From JACRPZ01 sp040758255 (GTDB lineage: Bacteria > Nitrospirota > Thermodesulfovibrionia > UBA6902), in the NCBI GenBank assembly GCA_040758255.1, contig JBFLVX010000104.1, positions 1-8,707 on the forward strand: a stretch of DNA of 8,707 nucleotides. Direction: 5' to 3'. Within the stretch, counting starts at the first letter, position 1, and each line of letters opens with the position of its first letter. This document shows, in pieces, positions 6,615 through 8,707 of this stretch. The notes beneath the pieces are model-generated. The model worked only from the letters and a program-made list of their open reading frames with translations. It searched no databases and was not told the DNA's origin. The position numbers and the translations under genes are program-made.

Positions 6615-6640
6615 TAGCGCAAAAGAGTTTTTTTGCGCTA
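6615..6640. terminator. 10-bp perfect hairpin, possible weak terminator
   Basis: TAGCGCAAAA (6615-6624) and TTTTGCGCTA (6631-6640) are exact inverted repeats around a 6-nt loop GAGTTT. It lies 56 nt after the antitoxin stop and about 108 nt before the zapB-like gene, a natural place to end the accessory transcript. There is no T-run directly after the stem (the T-run is in the loop and 3' arm), so it is not a textbook intrinsic terminator. A protein-binding site or a small mobile repeat are alternatives. Confidence 0.45.
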
Positions 6641-6733
6641 CAATATCTTCGATTACCATTTTTTGCCGCTTTACTTTTTTCTTTAGGTTTGATAACTTAC
6701 ATGCTGATGAAACAGGATAAATTTAATTTTTTG

Positions 6734-6742
6734 AAGGGGGAG
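6734..6742 (+). promoter_or_regulatory. Shine-Dalgarno site that decides the zapB-like start
   Basis: AAGGGGGAG ends 6 nt before the GTG at 6749. No similar site precedes the in-frame TTG at 6689 or the ATGs at 6701 and 6707, so GTG 6749 is the best start. Confidence 0.75.
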
Positions 6743-6748
6743 CACTCG

Positions 6749-7018
6749 GTGGATAATATTGGTATGCTCGAAGAAAAGATAACGAAAGTTATTGATAAGA
6801 TTAAAGTTTTAACTGACGAGAACAGGTCGCTGAACGAAAAGTTTAATAACCTTCAGGGAAAACTGAATGAGAAGGACCAGCAAATAGAGGCGCTGAAGAA
6901 AGAATTAAAAGATTCGGAAAAACTGAGAGAAAATATAGATCAGCTCAAGAACGAGCGTGAGGCTATCAAGGCCCAGGTTGAAGAGTTGATCAGGGATCTG
7001 GAGGCGGTGGAGCTCTGA
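6749..7018 (+). CDS. zapB: ZapB-like coiled-coil cell division protein
   Basis: 89 aa from the GTG at 6749 (start chosen from the Shine-Dalgarno site). Almost the whole protein, from about residue 6 to the end, is a predicted coiled coil: charged, with regular Leu/Ile spacing (MLEEKITKVIDKIKVL, then further heptads), no Pro or Cys, and an acidic tail. Its size and helical character match ZapB, which binds ZapA and helps bundle FtsZ at the division site. Coiled coils have low-information sequence, so the call rests mainly on its position: it lies 30 nt upstream of zapA in the same direction. No consensus promoter is evident upstream; a weak TTTACT/GATAAC pair lies at 6670-6696. The symbol is by analogy with E. 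coli, not by clear homology. Confidence 0.7.
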   Translation: MDNIGMLEEKITKVIDKIKVLTDENRSLNEKFNNLQGKLNEKDQQIEALKKELKDSEKLRENIDQLKNEREAIKAQVEELIRDLEAVEL

Positions 7019-7048
7019 TTTTATTATCAAAGCACTGCTGAATAGGCG

Positions 7049-7321
7049 ATGTCAATGCGTTCTGTAGAGATTGAGGTACTTGGACAGAATTATTCAATCA
7101 AGACTGAAGAGGATGAGGCGTATATCAAAGCCTTGGCCAAATACGTTGATGAACGGTTAAAAGAGATATATGTTGTTGCTCCTAATGTAAGTCATACAAA
7201 GGCCGCGATCATGGCCGCCTTTGGAATAGCTGATGAGCTATTCAAGATGAAGCAGAAGCAGGAGAGCTTTGACCGGATGATCGAGGAGAAGACGAAGATA
7301 CTTTCGGGTATTCTTGAATAA
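7049..7321 (+). CDS. zapA: Cell division protein ZapA
   Basis: 90 aa from the ATG at 7049, or 88 aa from the ATG at 7055. The weak AGG at 7044-7046 is only 2 nt from the first ATG but 8 nt from the second, so 7055 may be the real start. The N-terminal domain shows the ZapA pattern: SVEIEVLGQNYSIKTEEDEAYI (about 5-26), then a helix AKYVDERLKEI, and a conserved-looking TKAAIMAAFGIADELFKMK segment (49-67) leading into a C-terminal coiled coil. ZapA binds FtsZ and promotes protofilament bundling in the Z-ring; partner binding to the adjacent ZapB-like protein is likely. lysS begins 20 nt downstream. In many bacteria the 6S RNA gene follows zapA, but there is no room for it here. Confidence 0.88.
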   Translation: MSMRSVEIEVLGQNYSIKTEEDEAYIKALAKYVDERLKEIYVVAPNVSHTKAAIMAAFGIADELFKMKQKQESFDRMIEEKTKILSGILE

Positions 7322-7341
7322 AACAGAAGTAAAGGTGAATT

Positions 7342-8707
7342 GTGGAAGAGATTAACGAACTGATTCAGGAGAGGATTAAGAAGCTCAAGAACCTTCAGGA
7401 TGCCGGCATTGATCCTTACGGAGGTTCCTTTGATGTTAAGCACAAAGCTGCTGATATTACAAAAAATTTTGGCGGCATGCCTAAGGATGAACTGGAGGCA
7501 AGGGGCGAGGAGTGCACCATTGCAGGGCGCATTGTCGCGTTCAGGGATTTTGGCAAGGCTGCTTTTGCTCATATTCAAGATGCCACAGGAAAAATACAGG
7601 TCTATTTGAAGAGGGATGTTATCGGCGGGGATTTCAGCATACTGAAGAACCTCGATATCGGCGACATAGTAGGATTGAGCGGACCGCTATTCAGGACAAA
7701 GACAGATGAGCTAACCATTGAGGTCAAGAAATTCAGGCTTCTTTGTAAATCGCTGAGGCCTCTTCCTGAAAAATGGCATGGGCTGAAGGACACAGAGATC
7801 CGATACAGGCAGAGATATCTTGACCTTATAGTTAATCCGGAAGTGCGGGAACTCTTTACAAAGAGGAGCAGATTAATAAGAGGCATCAGGAACTTCTTCG
7901 ATGCAGAGGGGTTTCTGGAGGTTGAGACGCCTATGATGCATCAGATTCCCGGAGGCGCGGCAGCGCGTCCTTTCAAGACGCATCATAACGCGCTTGGGAT
8001 TGATCTGTATCTCAGGATAGCGCCTGAGCTTTACCTCAAAAGGCTGCTCGTAGGCGGATATGAGAAGGTTTATGAGATAAACAAGAACTTCAGGAATGAA
8101 GGCATATCCACAAAACATAACCCTGAATTTACGATGCTGGAATTTTATATCTCTTACGCGGACTATAATTATCTGATGGACTTCACCGAAAAACTCGTTA
8201 CCCATCTCTGCATGGAGACAGCGGGAACTCTCCGCGTGCCTTATGGTGATGATCCCGACAGTGTGATAGACTTTACTCCGCCCTGGCCGAGGCTAAGCAT
8301 CCAGAAAGCAATGGAGAAGGAAGGGGTCAATCCTGATGTCTTCAAGAGCATTGATGCGGCAAAAGAGTACGCTGCAAAAAACAATATTGATATTGCCAAA
8401 AAAGCTTCGCTTGGTAAAATTCTCGATGAGATATTCAAGGAGAAGGTGGAGCCTAAACTTATACAGCCTGTCTTCATCACAGACTATCCGGTTGAACTCT
8501 CGCCCCTTGCAAAAAGGAAGAAGGAGAGCCCTGAGCTTGTAGAGAGGTTTGAACTCTTTATGGCAGGGAGGGAAGTTGCCAATGCTTTTTCAGAGCTGAA
8601 TGACCCCGCTGATCAAAAGGGTAGATTCCTTGAGCAGGTGGAAGAGCGCAGGATGGGCGATGAAGAAGCTAACCAGATGGATGAAGATTTTGTCAGGGCG
8701 CTTGAAT
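7342..8707 (+). CDS. lysS: Lysyl-tRNA synthetase, class II, 3'-partial
   Basis: Charges tRNA-Lys with lysine using ATP, in the cytoplasm. It starts with GTG at 7342, preceded by AAGGTGA (7332-7338), and stays open for 455 codons to the window edge. The N-terminus is EEINELIQERIKKLKNLQ, followed by an OB-fold anticodon-binding domain at about 55-135. The linker RYRQRYLDLI (about 155-164) precedes the class II catalytic core. Motif 1 includes GFLEVETPMM (190-199). Motif 2 includes FRNEG (250-254) and ends NPEFTMLEFY (260-269). GREVANAFSELNDP follows near 411-424. Compared with E. coli LysRS, about 40 residues are missing, including motif 3 with its conserved arginine, only because the window ends. 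It is likely co-transcribed with zapA (20-nt gap). No T-box or other leader is present. Confidence 0.97.
   Translation, partial: MEEINELIQERIKKLKNLQDAGIDPYGGSFDVKHKAADITKNFGGMPKDELEARGEECTIAGRIVAFRDFGKAAFAHIQDATGKIQVYLKRDVIGGDFSILKNLDIGDIVGLSGPLFRTKTDELTIEVKKFRLLCKSLRPLPEKWHGLKDTEIRYRQRYLDLIVNPEVRELFTKRSRLIRGIRNFFDAEGFLEVETPMMHQIPGGAAARPFKTHHNALGIDLYLRIAPELYLKRLLVGGYEKVYEINKNFRNEGISTKHNPEFTMLEFYISYADYNYLMDFTEKLVTHLCMETAGTLRVPYGDDPDSVIDFTPPWPRLSIQKAMEKEGVNPDVFKSIDAAKEYAAKNNIDIAKKASLGKILDEIFKEKVEPKLIQPVFITDYPVELSPLAKRKKESPELVERFELFMAGREVANAFSELNDPADQKGRFLEQVEERRMGDEEANQMDEDFVRALE

Noticed and set aside
7322..7341. 6S RNA gene, which often follows zapA
   Set aside because: The gap to lysS is only 20 nt.
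7192..7886. Several ORFs of 65-128 codons on both strands over the zapA-lysS region
   Set aside because: They are shadows of lysS and zapA, whose protein sequences are clearly recognisable.

Overview
The window looks like chromosomal DNA from a Gram-negative bacterium. Supporting signs are a Slt70-type periplasmic lytic transglycosylase with a signal peptide, a ZapA/ZapB-like division gene pair, a class II lysyl-tRNA synthetase, and a trpE-trpG pair. The overall style (lysine- and glutamate-rich proteins, moderate GC, gene content) resembles uncultured Nitrospirota or Desulfobacterota. That placement is an impression from gene content, not from a phylogeny.

Layout. (1) Bases 1-1152 (+): an acyl-CoA dehydrogenase whose first few codons lie outside the window. 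(2) Bases 3257-1186 (-): trpE then trpG, a tight two-gene operon that encodes both subunits of anthranilate synthase. A near-consensus sigma-70 promoter (TTAACA, 17 bp, TATAAT) sits just upstream and leaves a leader of only about 30 nt. The operon converges on the acyl-CoA dehydrogenase with 33 bp between stops. (3) Bases 3367-3569 (+): tRNA-Gly(GCC) and tRNA-Cys(GCA), both with encoded CCA. (4) Bases 3623-5728 (+): the TPR-SLT lytic transglycosylase. (5) Bases 5729-6748: a small accessory patch. It holds a short membrane-protein ORF behind a consensus promoter, a BrnT-type toxin with an overlapping ribbon-helix-helix antitoxin, and a 10-bp perfect hairpin. (6) Bases 6749 to the end (+): a zapB-like coiled-coil gene, zapA, and lysS. 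lysS starts with GTG and is cut off by the window end about 40 codons before its expected stop.

How the genes relate. TrpE and TrpG act together in the first step of tryptophan synthesis, but no other trp gene is next to them. The lytic transglycosylase (peptidoglycan turnover) and the ZapA/ZapB-like proteins (Z-ring assembly) are both cell-envelope or division functions, separated by the accessory patch. Most of the window is ordinary housekeeping sequence. The least explained part is 5742-6004: a promoter with good -35, spacer and -10, a Shine-Dalgarno site, and a 66-codon ORF with one hydrophobic segment followed by a Cys/His-rich cluster. I found no CRISPR array, insertion sequence, riboswitch or phage gene.
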